A stretch of 64,000 nt of DNA. Origin: Victivallaceae bacterium (GTDB lineage: Bacteria > Verrucomicrobiota > Lentisphaeria > Victivallales > Victivallaceae). The stretch covers positions 1 through 64,000 of the forward strand of contig JAQUTL010000007.1 of NCBI GenBank assembly GCA_028709805.1, in the 5' to 3' direction. The translations under genes were made by a program, and so were the position numbers. The notes below the pieces were generated by a model, which was not told where the DNA came from, did no database searches, and worked only from the letters and a program-made list of their open reading frames with translations. Positions 41,415 to 53,523 of the stretch are shown here, piece after piece (within the stretch, counting starts at the first letter, position 1; each line of letters begins with the position of its first letter).

Positions 41415-44033
41415 TCAGCGTTTTTCCTTGTCTTCCCCGGTCTCTTCGGGATTTTTCACACCTTCCGCCTCCGGCGCGGCAAGTTTTGCCGCCGCCCGGA
41501 TAAGACTTTTCTGCTCCTCAAAATCATTCGGCGGCGGCAGCGCAAGCTTCCCGGCCGCTTCAACTGTTTTCCCGGCCGCCTCCAGATCGTCCGCCGTGCC
41601 GCCGGACAGTTGAAGACTCACCAGCAGCCGCACCGCCTCGCGCACCCACACCGCCTCTTCCGATGTCATTGCCGGCCACGCCGCCGCTTCGGTAAGCAGC
41701 TCGCGACAGAGCTTTTCCGCCGCCGCGCGGTCGCCGCGTTCGGCCTGCGCCGCGGCAAGTTTGAAGGTACTCTGACAATATACCAAACCACTTTTCGGCG
41801 AACGTTCCAACACCTGTTGATAATACACCGCCGCGCCCTCAAGTTTACGGGCATCGTGTTCCAGCATTCCGGCATTATAATAGCTGTCGGCCACCCGGCC
41901 GAGCGCGGCCACGGCGAATTCGCCGTCCGGAGCCTGTTCGCCGGCGAGTTTGAAACAACGCTCGGCGGCCGGATAGTCGCCGAATTTCATATTGATATCG
42001 CCCAGCGCAAAATTGCTTTTGGCGCGCAGCTGCACCGGAGCGTCGGACTCCGCGACCTGGGTATACAGCGGAACCGCCGCTTCGTCGTCTCCCAGCAGCG
42101 AAAACAGCACGGCCCGCTCAAACCTGATCTGCTCCACCACCTTGGCCGGAAATTTTCCATATTTTTCCATCATTTCGTCCAGCAGCGCCGCCGCCGCCGG
42201 ATAGTCCTGCGCCAGCTTCAGAAGGTCGACCCGCCACAGCAATGCGCCGATGGTATATTCCGAGTCCGGATAATCCCGCCGCAACCGGGCGATCAATTTG
42301 TCCATTTCCGCCGAATGGTTCTGGAGATATTCCGCGTAGACCGCCAGATAGAGCGCGTGCGTGGCATACTGATTCCGCGGATAACGGTCGGCCAGCAGTT
42401 GAAAAAGCTCGGCGGCGCGGGCGCAGTCGGAGGAGTTGAACGCCAGATTGCCGGCCGAATAAAGCGCGTCCGGCGCCGCGTCGGAAAAACTCCACAGATT
42501 GGCAAACGCAGCATAGGCGTTGACGGCGTTCTGAATGTCTCCTGACGTTTCAAGCAGCCGAGCCTCCGCGAAGGCGCCTTTCGGCCGCCATTCGTCCACC
42601 CCCTGATTCTTCAATATAGCGGCGGTGGCGAGCGCCGAACGGTAATCCTTCAGCTCCTGCTGCGCCAGCATCAGCACATGCAGCGCCGGAAAACGGCAGG
42701 CCGTATTGTCACGCGCGGCGGCGCCGGCAAACTGCGCACAGCGCTCATAGTCGCCGGCGCGGTACAGATATTCGGCCATCAGCAGATTGCCGTCCGCCTT
42801 GGCAACGGCGTCCTGACCGTTGGCGATGACGAAATTAAGCAGCGCTTCCACTTCGGATGAATTGCCGGCGCGTCCGTTGACCGCGGCGCCTTCGCGGGCG
42901 GCGGCCAGCCTAACCGTCATCGGCGCGGAACCGTCGTCCGCCAGACTGCGATAGATCGCGGCGGCGCCGGAATAGCGCTCCGAACGGTTGAGCAGATGGG
43001 CAAGCTGAAGTTTATTGTCAAATCTGGCGGCGTCATCGGGAAAATAAGCTAAATAGCGATTCATCGCCTCCGCCGCCTCGTCGGTCAATCCGGCCGCCGA
43101 GCATCCGTCGATCAGCAGCATCAGCGCGTATTTGCGCTCGGCCATTCCGGGCGCCGCGGCAAACGCTTCGCGCCAGAAGTGAATGACCTCATCCGGCTTG
43201 CCGGCCGAACCTGAATAGCGGCCGAGCGCCAGCGCCAGATCGTAGCGCAGCCGGTCGGGACCGGTCGCCTCCGGCAGTTTTGCAAACTGGGCCGCCGCTT
43301 CGCTGAACCGCTTTTCGCCAACTGCCTGACGTATCTTCAGCAGCTCAAGCCGGCTGCCATCCGCCGCGCTAAGTTTTTCCGAAGCGGCAAATTCGGATAT
43401 TTTTTTCTGACTGTCAATCAGTTCATCCGCACTCTGAAGCGCATAAATCTCACGGAATTTCGCCTCGCCGTCCTGTTTCCCGTCCGCGAGAAGCCGATAG
43501 ACGCCAACCGCGTCGATATATTTTCCCTGCCGCATCAGCGCCTCGCCCAAGGCAAAAGCCACCGGAGTATAAAGCGACTCCGGTAGTCCGGCGTTGGCCA
43601 GCAGCCCGGAAAGCATTTCCGCCGCACCGGTAAAATCGCCGCGCACCATCATGATGTCGGCCTCAAGCAGCTTGCCGGTCAGCGGATCGGCGCCGCCGTT
43701 GCCGGCGATAAACTGCCGCCACTCCAGTTCAGCGCCGGCGGCGTCACCCTGCTGAAGCCGCAGATTTACCAGCCGGACGGCGCCGTCCAGAATCGCATTG
43801 CCGTCGCCTCTGGCCTGCGCCGCGCTGATGTATGCCCGGTAGTCCTTTTCAGCAACGGTAAAATCACCAAGCGCCAGCGCCATATCGGCACGCTGCCGCA
43901 TCGGATAACTCCCCGCGTCCACCACCGCCTCCGGCAGTGATGCCGCCGGAGCGTCGCCGGACTCCGCCGCATACCCGACGGCCGCCGCAACACAAACCGC
44001 TCCCGCCGCCGCGATTTTATACCAGCTTCCCAT
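41415..44033 (-). CDS. exported tetratricopeptide-repeat protein
   Basis: Protein of 872 residues with a signal peptide (MGSWYKIAAAGAVCVAAAVGYAAE). Throughout are TPR-type helical pairs, e.g. GDFTVAEKDYRAYISAA, GKYIDAVGVYRLLADG, DCARAAELFQLLADRYPRNQYATHALYLA, DYPAAERCFKLAGEQAPDGEFAVAALGRVADSYY. The YP.N..A..AL pattern is like YbgF/CpoB and BamD-type periplasmic TPR proteins. It sits upstream of the ExbB/ExbD/TonB genes, like CpoB beside Tol-Pal, so it may be a periplasmic partner of that machine. ATG 44033 follows GGAGGCGGATC. It ends in an acidic/Lys tail (PEETGEDKEKR). Confidence 0.8.
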   Translation of the reverse strand: MGSWYKIAAAGAVCVAAAVGYAAESGDAPAASLPEAVVDAGSYPMRQRADMALALGDFTVAEKDYRAYISAAQARGDGNAILDGAVRLVNLRLQQGDAAGAELEWRQFIAGNGGADPLTGKLLEADIMMVRGDFTGAAEMLSGLLANAGLPESLYTPVAFALGEALMRQGKYIDAVGVYRLLADGKQDGEAKFREIYALQSADELIDSQKKISEFAASEKLSAADGSRLELLKIRQAVGEKRFSEAAAQFAKLPEATGPDRLRYDLALALGRYSGSAGKPDEVIHFWREAFAAAPGMAERKYALMLLIDGCSAAGLTDEAAEAMNRYLAYFPDDAARFDNKLQLAHLLNRSERYSGAAAIYRSLADDGSAPMTVRLAAAREGAAVNGRAGNSSEVEALLNFVIANGQDAVAKADGNLLMAEYLYRAGDYERCAQFAGAAARDNTACRFPALHVLMLAQQELKDYRSALATAAILKNQGVDEWRPKGAFAEARLLETSGDIQNAVNAYAAFANLWSFSDAAPDALYSAGNLAFNSSDCARAAELFQLLADRYPRNQYATHALYLAVYAEYLQNHSAEMDKLIARLRRDYPDSEYTIGALLWRVDLLKLAQDYPAAAALLDEMMEKYGKFPAKVVEQIRFERAVLFSLLGDDEAAVPLYTQVAESDAPVQLRAKSNFALGDINMKFGDYPAAERCFKLAGEQAPDGEFAVAALGRVADSYYNAGMLEHDARKLEGAAVYYQQVLERSPKSGLVYCQSTFKLAAAQAERGDRAAAEKLCRELLTEAAAWPAMTSEEAVWVREAVRLLVSLQLSGGTADDLEAAGKTVEAAGKLALPPPNDFEEQKSLIRAAAKLAAPEAEGVKNPEETGEDKEKR

Positions 44034-44107
44034 GATCCGCCTCCGCGTCCCCCGCTTATAAAGTGGTCCGGACGGCCGACGGCCGATCCCGGACGCTTTC
44101 GCCTGCC

Positions 44108-45217
44108 CTACTCGACGTCTCCGGCCGGAAGCGCGGTCTCATCCACCGCCGCCGCCGTATCCGCGGCCGCCGACGAAGGCTCCGCCACCGCCATTTTTTC
44201 CGCCAGCTTTTCTCTTATCCGCGTCAGGATGCGCTCCTGAAGCTCACGGTCCGTCTCAAGCAGCGTCTTGGTGGCTTCGCGCCCCTGGGCAAGCTGTTCG
44301 CCGTCAAACGAGAACCACGAACCGCGCTTTTCGACTATGTTCATGTCGCACCCAACGTCCAATATACTGCCGGCACGGGAAATACCCTGCGCGTAAGTGA
44401 TGTCGAATTCCGCGGTCCGGAACGGCGGCGCCATCTTGTTTTTCACCACCTTGACCCGGCAGCGGTTGCCGTTGGCCTCGCCGGAGGGATCCTTGAGTAC
44501 CGCGATTTTCCGGATGTCAAGCCGGATCGACGCATAAAATTTCAGCGCGTTGCCGCCGGTGGTGGTCTCCGGATTGCCGAACATCACCCCGATCTTTTCA
44601 CGTATCTGATTGGTGAAAATGACGCAGGTGCGGCTCTTAGCCGCCGCTCCGGTGATCTTGCGCAGCGCCTGAGACATCAGCCGAGCCTGCAACCCCATAT
44701 GGGAGTCGCCCATCTGCCCTTCAATTTCGGCCCGCGGCACCAGCGCCGCCACCGAGTCAACCACCAGCACGTCGATCGCGTTGCTGCGGATCAGCGAGTC
44801 GGCAATATTCAGCGCGTCTTCGCCGCAGTCCGGCTGCGAGATCAGCAGATCGTCGGTATTCACTCCGATCTTTTTGGCGTAAACCGGATCAACCGCGTGC
44901 TCCGCGTCGATAATCGCGCAGCTGCCGCCGGCCCGCTGGGCGTTGGCTATGACGTGAAGGCACAGCGTGGTCTTGCCGCTTGACTCCGGCCCGAATATTT
45001 CAATGATCCGGCCGCGCGGCAGACCGCCGATGCCCAGCGCCAGATCCAGCGACAGCGCTCCGGTGGAGATGATGGCCACTTCGCCGTAGCGTCCGGTGTC
45101 GCCCAGCCGCATGATCGCGCCTTTGCCGAATTCCTTTTCGATCTGACTTATCGTGATGGCCAAACTGCGCGCCCGGCTTTCAGCGGTCGGGTCGAGATTT
45201 TCCTTTTCCTTTGCCAT
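44108..45217 (-). CDS. recA: recombinase RecA
   Basis: Protein of 369 residues. Walker [11 protein letters not shown] (about 70), Walker B region [12 protein letters not shown], loop L2 area [37 protein letters not shown]: all standard RecA. It catalyses strand exchange and LexA cleavage. The C-terminal tail is acidic ([14 protein letters not shown]). ATG follows GAGGAGCAGCAAAAC and begins 20 bp after gyrB stops, so the two may be cotranscribed. No SOS box was found in that gap. Confidence 0.98.
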   Translation of the reverse strand: MAKEKENLDPTAESRARSLAITISQIEKEFGKGAIMRLGDTGRYGEVAIISTGALSLDLALGIGGLPRGRIIEIFGPESSGKTTLCLHVIANAQRAGGSCAIIDAEHAVDPVYAKKIGVNTDDLLISQPDCGEDALNIADSLIRSNAIDVLVVDSVAALVPRAEIEGQMGDSHMGLQARLMSQALRKITGAAAKSRTCVIFTNQIREKIGVMFGNPETTTGGNALKFYASIRLDIRKIAVLKDPSGEANGNRCRVKVVKNKMAPPFRTAEFDITYAQGISRAGSILDVGCDMNIVEKRGSWFSFDGEQLAQGREATKTLLETDRELQERILTRIREKLAEKMAVAEPSSAAADTAAAVDETALPAGDVE

Positions 45218-45237
45218 GTTTTGCTGCTCCTCAGAGT

Positions 45238-47742
<2,505 letters not shown>

Positions 47743-47833
47743 TTAATATATATTAATACCATCTGTACTAATCAATAAGATACACGCAAACCGTTTTTTT
47801 ACAAGTCCGCGGCGGACTTTAGCGCGGCTTTTT

Positions 47834-48421
47834 TCACGCCAGAATAACAGCGGACGGAATTGCGCCCTCGCGCAGGATTTTCGGCGCATCGCCGGTGGCG
47901 TCGACCACCGTGGAAGCCAGAGAATCCGCCGGCAGCGCGCCGCCGTCGATTGCCAGTTCGACCTCGCCGTCCAGCCCGGCCAATCCGGTCGCGCAGTCCA
48001 GCGCCGCCGGGGTTCCGGACAGATTGGCACTGGTGCTGGCCAAGGGCTCGCCGAGCAGCTTAAGAACCGCGAGTACCAGCGGGTGATCCGGCACCCGGAC
48101 GCCGACGGTTCCGCCGGAGCGGTCGCGGCAAATCACAGTAATACCTCCCGGCGTGAACCGCTCGAACAGGCGCCGCCCCAGATCGCTGACCACGGCGCCG
48201 TAGCGTTCAGCGGAAGCCATGTCGGGAGCGAACATGGCCAGCAGTTTGTTTTTGCAGCGGTGCTTCAAAGCGTAGATGCGTTCGCGGGCGGCGGCGTCAT
48301 CCCAGCGGCAGACCAGTCCGTAAACGGTTTCGGTGGGCAGAAGCACCACCGCGCCGGGCCGCTTCAGCGCGTCCGCGCAGGCAGCGGCGACGTCGGAATG
48401 TGTTTGTGAAGAATATTTCAT
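47834..48421 (-). CDS. tsaC: threonylcarbamoyl-AMP synthase (TsaC/Sua5 family)
   Basis: Protein of 195 residues. The YrdC fold signature is clear: GAVVLLPTETVYGLVC, ALKHRCKNKLLAMF (KxR..K.L), HPLVLAVLKLLGEPLASTSANLSG. It makes threonylcarbamoyl-AMP for the t6A37 modification of ANN-decoding tRNAs, such as the tRNA-Thr and tRNA-Lys here. It is short form (no Sua5 C-terminal domain). ATG lies 25 bp after tRNA-Gly on the same strand and has no clear ribosome-binding site. Confidence 0.93.
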   Translation of the reverse strand: MKYSSQTHSDVAAACADALKRPGAVVLLPTETVYGLVCRWDDAAARERIYALKHRCKNKLLAMFAPDMASAERYGAVVSDLGRRLFERFTPGGITVICRDRSGGTVGVRVPDHPLVLAVLKLLGEPLASTSANLSGTPAALDCATGLAGLDGEVELAIDGGALPADSLASTVVDATGDAPKILREGAIPSAVILA

Positions 48422-48446
48422 AAAGCCGGAATATGTTTAAAAAAAA

Positions 48447-48520
48447 TGGAGCGGGTGACCGGAGTCGAACCGGCGTCGCCAGCTTGGGAAGCTGGAGCAT
48501 GACCGTTTTGCTACGCCCGC
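48447..48520 (-). tRNA. tRNA-Gly (anticodon CCC)
   Basis: GCGGGCG acceptor paired to CACCCGC-type 3' side, anticodon stem CCAGC/GCTGG with loop TTCCCAA, T-arm GCCGG TTCGACT CCGGT, encoded CCA. It lies just upstream of tsaC on the same strand. Confidence 0.92.
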
Positions 48521-48604
48521 ACAAATGCTACTGCGTTTATAATATATCGCCGGTTTGTCAAAAATCAAATAAAAAGCCGGCTTTTTTATTTTCACAACCA
48601 AACA

Positions 48605-48633
48605 AATAAAAAACGCGCCGGATTTCCGGCGCG
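48605..48633 (-). terminator. rho-independent terminator after the pseudopilin pair
   Basis: Perfect 8-bp stem CGCGCCGG/CCGGCGCG (48614-48621/48626-48633) with an ATTT loop, followed on the minus strand by TTTTTTATTTG. Confidence 0.8.
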
Positions 48634-48657
48634 CCGCAGTTTTATTCTGAGAATCGG

Positions 48658-49416
48658 TCAGTCGTTGCCGTATTCTTCTTCAAGATCGATATAGTCAAAT
48701 CCGCCGTCCGTCATCACGTTACGCAAGAATGACTGCTTATAAAGGCCGACCAGATCGCTGCTGTCCCCGACGTGCCCGTCGCCGTATGCAATGTTGGCAA
48801 TGCCGTTGTGACGGCGATACAAGCCTCCCCACGACGACTGCCCCTTCCGCATATACCAATAACACTGGTTTCCGGTCGTCGGATTGGTTTTGTCGGCAAA
48901 ATCGCTGCCGTACGCCGAATCCACCAGCATTATATAGGTCGAAGCCGGCGCATTGTGCAGATTTACTATGCTGCAAGAGCCGCGGGATGACTCCGTGTAT
49001 TTGGAGACAATCTTCTCACAGTTGTATTCCTCGTAATCCGGGAACGACTCATTATTAACATATACCGCCCCGTAACACGCCTGCGCGGTATTGACGTTGT
49101 CGGAATCAATCCCTGACGGACAATATGTTATTTCCCGCCCCGCCAGCGCGTAAGTGCTGCTGATGCCCAGATATTGCGGCATGGATGAGAAACGGAACCA
49201 TGGATCAACATATCCCGGACACGCAACCAGCATCACCGCGCCCTTGTTGTCCTCACCGTACATCATCATCGCCTGCGTACTCTGCCGCAGATTGCCGACA
49301 CAGGCTATGCGGTTCGCCATTTCCCGCGCCCGAGCCAGACTCGGCAGCAGCATCGCCGCCAGAATTGCAATAATGGCAATAACCACCAGCAATTCAATCA
49401 ACGTAAACTTTTTCAT
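48658..49416 (-). CDS. pseudopilin-like protein with prepilin N-terminus and H-X9-DG motif (downstream copy)
   Basis: Protein of 252 residues. [34 protein letters not shown] is a type IV/type II prepilin N-terminus with Glu5 of the mature protein (peptidase cuts before the Phe). The C-terminal [17 protein letters not shown] is the H-X9-DG motif of the PVC 'prepilin-type processing-associated' family (DUF1559-like). The globular part has scattered cysteines. Role: surface or periplasmic pseudopilin of unknown function. ATG 49416 follows AAAGGGGATTGGCAAACA. Paralog of the next gene. Confidence 0.85.
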   Translation of the reverse strand: MKKFTLIELLVVIAIIAILAAMLLPSLARAREMANRIACVGNLRQSTQAMMMYGEDNKGAVMLVACPGYVDPWFRFSSMPQYLGISSTYALAGREITYCPSGIDSDNVNTAQACYGAVYVNNESFPDYEEYNCEKIVSKYTESSRGSCSIVNLHNAPASTYIMLVDSAYGSDFADKTNPTTGNQCYWYMRKGQSSWGGLYRRHNGIANIAYGDGHVGDSSDLVGLYKQSFLRNVMTDGGFDYIDLEEEYGND

Positions 49417-49497
49417 TGTTTGCCAATCCCCTTTGAATCGTGTTAAAACAACAATAATAAAAAAGCACATACCACCCGCATGTGCTTTTCAAACCAA

Positions 49498-50304
49498 TCA
49501 ATCCTCGGTATCGAAGACCTCGCCCAGTTGATACCCTTCTTTGTCCGCGACGGCGCTGATCTTGGACTGATGCCAGATCCCGGCGCGGTCGACCGTGTCG
49601 CCGACATGCCCGTCGGCATAAGCCAGATTGCCAACGCCGTTGTGGTATGCCGCCACACTGAAAGAAGGAAAGTCGCTGCTGCGGGTGTTCCGGTAGAAAA
49701 TATGAACCGGAGCACCGATCTTGCGGTGTTCGTCTTCGGGAAACGTTTCGCTGTAACAGCTGTCGGCGATCAGCACGAACGTTGTGGCGGAGGGCACCAA
49801 GTCCAGCTTGTCCATGTACAGCGAGTGGGCATTGCCGGGCAGGCCGTCCCAGTATTTCTCGCACCCGATGTCCTCATAATCGCTGACCGCATCGTACATC
49901 ATCGCGCCGCCGTAACTGGCGAACGGTGTCCAATCCCCGTCCGAATAGATGGCGGACGGGCACATCGTCACCTTGCGCTTTTCCGGAGACAGATCAAGAA
50001 AATAAACCCAGTTGTTCAAATTCCCGTCCGCGCCGTACGGCGTCATTTCAAATCCGAGATTGCTGTGCATCTCCTTGCAGAATCGCCACCAGCCCTGATA
50101 GTTGGCGTCCTGAATACATATCCATGAATTGTTGTTGGCGCCGTACTGGTGCACCGCCTGCATGCTCTGGCGCAAATTGCCGGTACATAAGGCCTTGTTC
50201 GCCATCTCTCTTGCCCGCGCCAAACTCGGCAGCAGCATCGAAGCCAGAATTGCAATAATCGCAATCACCACCAACAGTTCGATCAACGTGAAACGCCGCA
50301 TCAT
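49498..50304 (-). CDS. pseudopilin-like protein with prepilin N-terminus and H-X9-DG motif (upstream copy)
   Basis: Protein of 268 residues starting [28 protein letters not shown], with the same N-terminal DNA as its neighbour, then a divergent globular domain ([37 protein letters not shown] near the C-terminus). Start at ATG 50304 or 50301, after GAGAAAGGGTGGC. The two genes are 81 bp apart, same strand, and arose by tandem duplication. No pilus assembly gene is nearby, as usual for this expanded family. Confidence 0.85.
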   Translation of the reverse strand: MMRRFTLIELLVVIAIIAILASMLLPSLARAREMANKALCTGNLRQSMQAVHQYGANNNSWICIQDANYQGWWRFCKEMHSNLGFEMTPYGADGNLNNWVYFLDLSPEKRKVTMCPSAIYSDGDWTPFASYGGAMMYDAVSDYEDIGCEKYWDGLPGNAHSLYMDKLDLVPSATTFVLIADSCYSETFPEDEHRKIGAPVHIFYRNTRSSDFPSFSVAAYHNGVGNLAYADGHVGDTVDRAGIWHQSKISAVADKEGYQLGEVFDTED

Positions 50305-50404
50305 ATTGAGCCACCCTTTCTCAATCATTCTATATTATTCTGCGTTATAATAGCACACATGTCGCCGCATTTCCAGCCGCAATTCGTTTTTTCTGTGATT
50401 TTCA

Positions 50405-50451
50405 TAAAAAAATATCGCGCACCCCGCCTAAAAAGCAGAGTTCGCGATATT
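50405..50451 (-). terminator. terminator of the alpha operon
   Basis: Stem AATATCGCG (50411-50419) with complement at 50443-50451; on the minus strand the hairpin is followed by TTTTTTTATG. It ends 20 bp after rplQ. Confidence 0.8.
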
Positions 50452-50471
50452 GCAAACAACGCCGTATGTTA

Positions 50472-50891
50472 CTACTCGGCCTTGGGCGCCTCGGCAACCG
50501 GGTCAGCCGCCTTCGGAGCGTCAGCTTCAACCCACTGAAGAATAGCCATCTCAGTAGCGTCGCCAATGCGCTTTCCAAGCTTGAGAATCCGGGTGTAGCC
50601 GCCGGCGCGGCCGGCAAACTTCGGGGCGATTTCCTCGACCAGTTTGCGAACCAGAGCCTTACGCTCTTCGCCGCGGGTCTGAAGCCGGGCAATGAGCAAA
50701 CGGCGATGATGAAGCGAATCACTCTTCGCCATGGTGACCGCCTTGTCCGCCACGCGGCGGGCCTCCTTCGCCTTGACCAGCGAAGTGGTGATCTGTCCGT
50801 GTTCGATCAAACTGCAAATCATGTTGGCCAGCATCGCGGAACGATGAGCGCCGGAGCGGCCGATTTTGAATGTGTGTACGCGATGACGCAT
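50472..50891 (-). CDS. rplQ: 50S ribosomal protein L17
   Basis: Protein of 139 residues. MRHRVHTFKIGRSGAHRSAMLANM is the standard L17 opening, followed by EHGQITTSLVKAKEARRVADKAVTMAK. The C-terminal 15-20 residues (DAPKAADPVAEAPKAE) are an Ala/Pro/Glu extension. It starts immediately after rpoA, with AGGAGG inside the rpoA end. Confidence 0.98.
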   Translation of the reverse strand: MRHRVHTFKIGRSGAHRSAMLANMICSLIEHGQITTSLVKAKEARRVADKAVTMAKSDSLHHRRLLIARLQTRGEERKALVRKLVEEIAPKFAGRAGGYTRILKLGKRIGDATEMAILQWVEADAPKAADPVAEAPKAE

Positions 50892-51926
50892 TTATTTTTC
50901 CTCCTGCTGCGGCTTCTGCTCTTCACGCACCCGGGCGGACTCCCGCTCCAGGGCGTTGGCAAGGTTTTCAGAAAGCTGCATTCCCAGCTCCAAGCCGAGT
51001 TTTTCGATTTTTTCTTTGATTTCGTCGAGTGATTTCTTGCCGAAGTTGCGATATCTGAGCATCCTGGTTTCGGTCTTGGTGCAGAGTTCTCCGATCAGTT
51101 TGATCTCCGCATTGTTCAGGCAGTTCATGGCGCGCACCGAAAGGTCGAGCACGTCAACATCCTGACCCAGAAGCTTGAAAAGGCGAAGTTCCTCTTCGTT
51201 CATCAGTTCCTTCACATCCTTCTCGGCGGTCTGCCCGCCGATGAAGACCTGAAGATGATCGCGAAGAATCCGGGCGGCCTGCTCAACAGCGGCCAGCGGC
51301 GCGATGCGCCCGTCGGTCCACACTTCCAGCTCCAGCGAATCCATCTCGGTCTCTTCGCCGACTCGCGCGGCTCCGACCTGATAGTTCACGCGGGTGACCG
51401 GACTGAACAGACAGTCCACCGGAAGCGTTCCGATTACCTGAGACGGCATCACTTTTTCGGCGGGAAGATAGCCCTTGCCCTTCATGATGTCGATCTCGGC
51501 CCGGAACGGAAAGTCCTTGTCGAGCGTGCAGATGACCTGGTCGGGATTCAGTATCTCCACCGTCCCGTCGGTGACGATGTCTCCGGCGGTGACGGCTCCG
51601 GCCTTGTCCTTCCGAATTTCAAGCGTCTTGACGCTGTCGCTGAACAGATTCAGCCGCACGCACTTCAAATTCAGAATGATCTCCGCAACATCCTCGACCA
51701 CATGGGGCAGCGTCTGGAATTCATTGGTGGCGCCTTCAATGCGCACCGCGCAGATCGCCGCTCCTTCCAAACTCGAAAGCAGTACCCGGCGCAAGCTGTT
51801 GCCCAGCGTGTGACCGAACCCGCTCTGGAATGGTGCTGCGATAAACTTCGCATAAGTATTGCTGTTTTCTCCCCCGTCGCCGACAATAATGGAGTTGGGC
51901 ATCGGGAATCCGGTTGCAGCAGTCAT
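50892..51926 (-). CDS. rpoA: RNA polymerase alpha subunit
   Basis: Protein of 344 residues. N-terminal assembly domain (FIAAPFQSGFGHTLGNSLRRVLLSSLEGAAI) and the C-terminal DNA/activator-binding domain (LDLSVRAMNCLNNAEIKLIGELCTKTETRMLRYRNFGKKSLDEIKEKI). A Gln/Glu-rich tail follows. ATG follows CTGGAGGTAATACA. Confidence 0.98.
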   Translation of the reverse strand: MTAATGFPMPNSIIVGDGGENSNTYAKFIAAPFQSGFGHTLGNSLRRVLLSSLEGAAICAVRIEGATNEFQTLPHVVEDVAEIILNLKCVRLNLFSDSVKTLEIRKDKAGAVTAGDIVTDGTVEILNPDQVICTLDKDFPFRAEIDIMKGKGYLPAEKVMPSQVIGTLPVDCLFSPVTRVNYQVGAARVGEETEMDSLELEVWTDGRIAPLAAVEQAARILRDHLQVFIGGQTAEKDVKELMNEEELRLFKLLGQDVDVLDLSVRAMNCLNNAEIKLIGELCTKTETRMLRYRNFGKKSLDEIKEKIEKLGLELGMQLSENLANALERESARVREEQKPQQEEK

Positions 51927-52015
51927 TGTATTACCTCCAGAAATGGTTTATAATCAAAAATTTCCGACTCTGGCACATAAAATGCCGGTCCTCTCTCCTC
52001 GCAACAGATGAAGTG

Positions 52016-52468
52016 TTACACTCTCCGTCTTTTCGGAGGGCGGCAGCCGTTGTGCGGAACCGGGGTAATATCTTTGATCGCAATGACTTCAATGCCGCTG
52101 GCGGCAATACCGCGAACCGCGGATTCACGACCGGCGCCCGGCCCCTTGATCCGCACTTCGACTTCCTTCATGCCAAGCACCTGAGCCTTCTTCGCGGCGT
52201 CTCCGGCAATCACCTGCGCGGCATAAGCCGTGCTTTTGCGCGATCCCTTGAAGCCGTTCTTGCCGCCCGTGCTCCAGCAAAGAACATTGCCGTGCAGATC
52301 GGTGAAGGTCACCTTGGTGTTGTTGAAAGTGGCAAGCACATAGGCGATGCCGGACGGAATGTTGCGGCCGCTCTTTGAGCGCTGCTTCATTTCGCGGGAC
52401 TCGACCGCGGCGCCTTCGGCGGGCGCGGCGGGCGCGGCCTGTACGTTCTGATTCAATTCTTCAGCCAT
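52016..52468 (-). CDS. rpsK: 30S ribosomal protein S11
   Basis: Protein of 150 residues. Core [30 protein letters not shown] and the C-terminal [15 protein letters not shown] are S11. An N-terminal extension of about 25 residues ([20 protein letters not shown]) is Ala-rich. ATG follows AAGGATTTTAAT. rpsD, which often lies between rpsK and rpoA, is absent here. Confidence 0.98.
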   Translation of the reverse strand: MAEELNQNVQAAPAAPAEGAAVESREMKQRSKSGRNIPSGIAYVLATFNNTKVTFTDLHGNVLCWSTGGKNGFKGSRKSTAYAAQVIAGDAAKKAQVLGMKEVEVRIKGPGAGRESAVRGIAASGIEVIAIKDITPVPHNGCRPPKRRRV

Positions 52469-52523
52469 ATTAAAATCCTTGAGTTTTATCTTTTTTCACG
52501 CTGCTGTTAGCGACCGTCCGCAA

Positions 52524-52925
52524 CTATTCAGTCTTGGAGGCCAGACGGCGCTGGGTTTTATCGCGGATGGCGCCGATCGTGATCTTCTTGCCCTTGCGGG
52601 TACGGGCGTTAGTCTTGGTGCGCTGGCCGCGGACCGGCAGTCCGCGACGATGACGCACGCCGCGATAGCAGCTGATCTGCTGCAGCCGGCGGATGTCGGC
52701 GGCGATGACGCGGCGAAGGTCGCCTTCCACCAGGATTTCGTTCTGAAGATATTTGGTAATGGCGGCGGTCTGCTCGGGGGTCAGCGCGCTGGCCTTGAGG
52801 CCCACGGGAATCCCGAGTTTCGTAATGATTTCCATGGCCCTGGACGGCCCGATCCCGTAGATGTAGCGCAGGGAGTATTCGATGCGCTTGTTGCCGGGGA
52901 TGTCAACACCGATGATTCGCGGCAT
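52524..52925 (-). CDS. rpsM: 30S ribosomal protein S13
   Basis: Protein of 133 residues, MPRIIGVDIPGNKRIEYSLRYIYGIG then RGVRHRRGLPVRGQRTKTNARTRKG: complete S13. ATG follows AGAGGATAATATACT. The C-terminus extends a few residues past the usual Lys-rich end (TIGAIRDKTQRRLASKTE). Confidence 0.98.
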   Translation of the reverse strand: MPRIIGVDIPGNKRIEYSLRYIYGIGPSRAMEIITKLGIPVGLKASALTPEQTAAITKYLQNEILVEGDLRRVIAADIRRLQQISCYRGVRHRRGLPVRGQRTKTNARTRKGKKITIGAIRDKTQRRLASKTE

Positions 52926-52955
52926 AGTATATTATCCTCTTATTCTGTTATTGGG

Positions 52956-53072
52956 TTATCCCTGTCTCTGCTTGTGGCGGGCATTGCGCGAGCAAATAAC
53001 GCGCACGACTCCCTTACGCTTGATGATTTGGCAAAATTCGCATCTGCGTTTTACCGAGGCTCTCACTTTCAT
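52956..53072 (-). CDS. rpmJ: 50S ribosomal protein L36
   Basis: A 38-residue protein beginning [20 protein letters not shown] and ending [10 protein letters not shown]. It carries the zinc ligands C11, C14, C27 and H33 (zinc-binding type). ATG 53072 follows TTTAGGAGAAGTCGCC. First gene of the alpha operon. Confidence 0.95.
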   Translation of the reverse strand: MKVRASVKRRCEFCQIIKRKGVVRVICSRNARHKQRQG

Positions 53073-53523
53073 GGCGACTTCTCCTAAATTTTTACCCGCC
53101 GGATGTCCGGCATATTAAATAAAAACGACTCTTAAAACCCGTTCCGCCGCCGACCAAGTATTCACCCTCCGTCCGTTTCCGCTTTCGCGCTCCGGACGCC
53201 CCGGTGACACTATCCGGTGCAAGTCGAAACAACTTGCCCCCGTTCCGGTCAGCCCCGATCTAAATGTGAACAATGTGCTGTGCGGACTTCGCCGCCTGAC
53301 TGACACCGCTCATATTTAAAACGAACAAAAGCCACTGCCGCCTCCGCCGGTTTTTCTTTCAAAAATCCGCGGCCGCAGCACAGCTTTTCTGCGTCGTCCT
53401 CCCCACGAGCGGTGGAATAGCGATATGGGGAAGACTGCTTAAGTGCATATAATCTACACTCTTGAAACGCAAATGCAAATTTTTTTTAAATTTTTTTTAA
53501 TTTTTTTCCGCCGGCCGGCCGCG
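53073..53523 (-). promoter_or_regulatory. alpha-operon leader with promoter and phased A-tracts
   Basis: No gene seen in 450 bp. On the minus strand three A-tracts (53507-53501, 53498-53491, 53487-53480) are spaced by a helical turn, then TTGCAT (53478-53473), 16 bp, TAGATT (53456-53451): a likely promoter with an UP element or bent DNA. The transcript would have a leader of about 370 nt before rpmJ, containing several hairpin-capable segments (for example ACTTG loops near 53220-53240). Ribosomal-protein autoregulation is possible but not shown. Confidence 0.5.

Noticed and set aside
53150-53290. GGGGCTGACCGG-like stretch resembling the 5' end of a tmRNA
   Set aside because: No matching tmRNA 3' end, no tRNA-like domain and no tag reading frame could be found.
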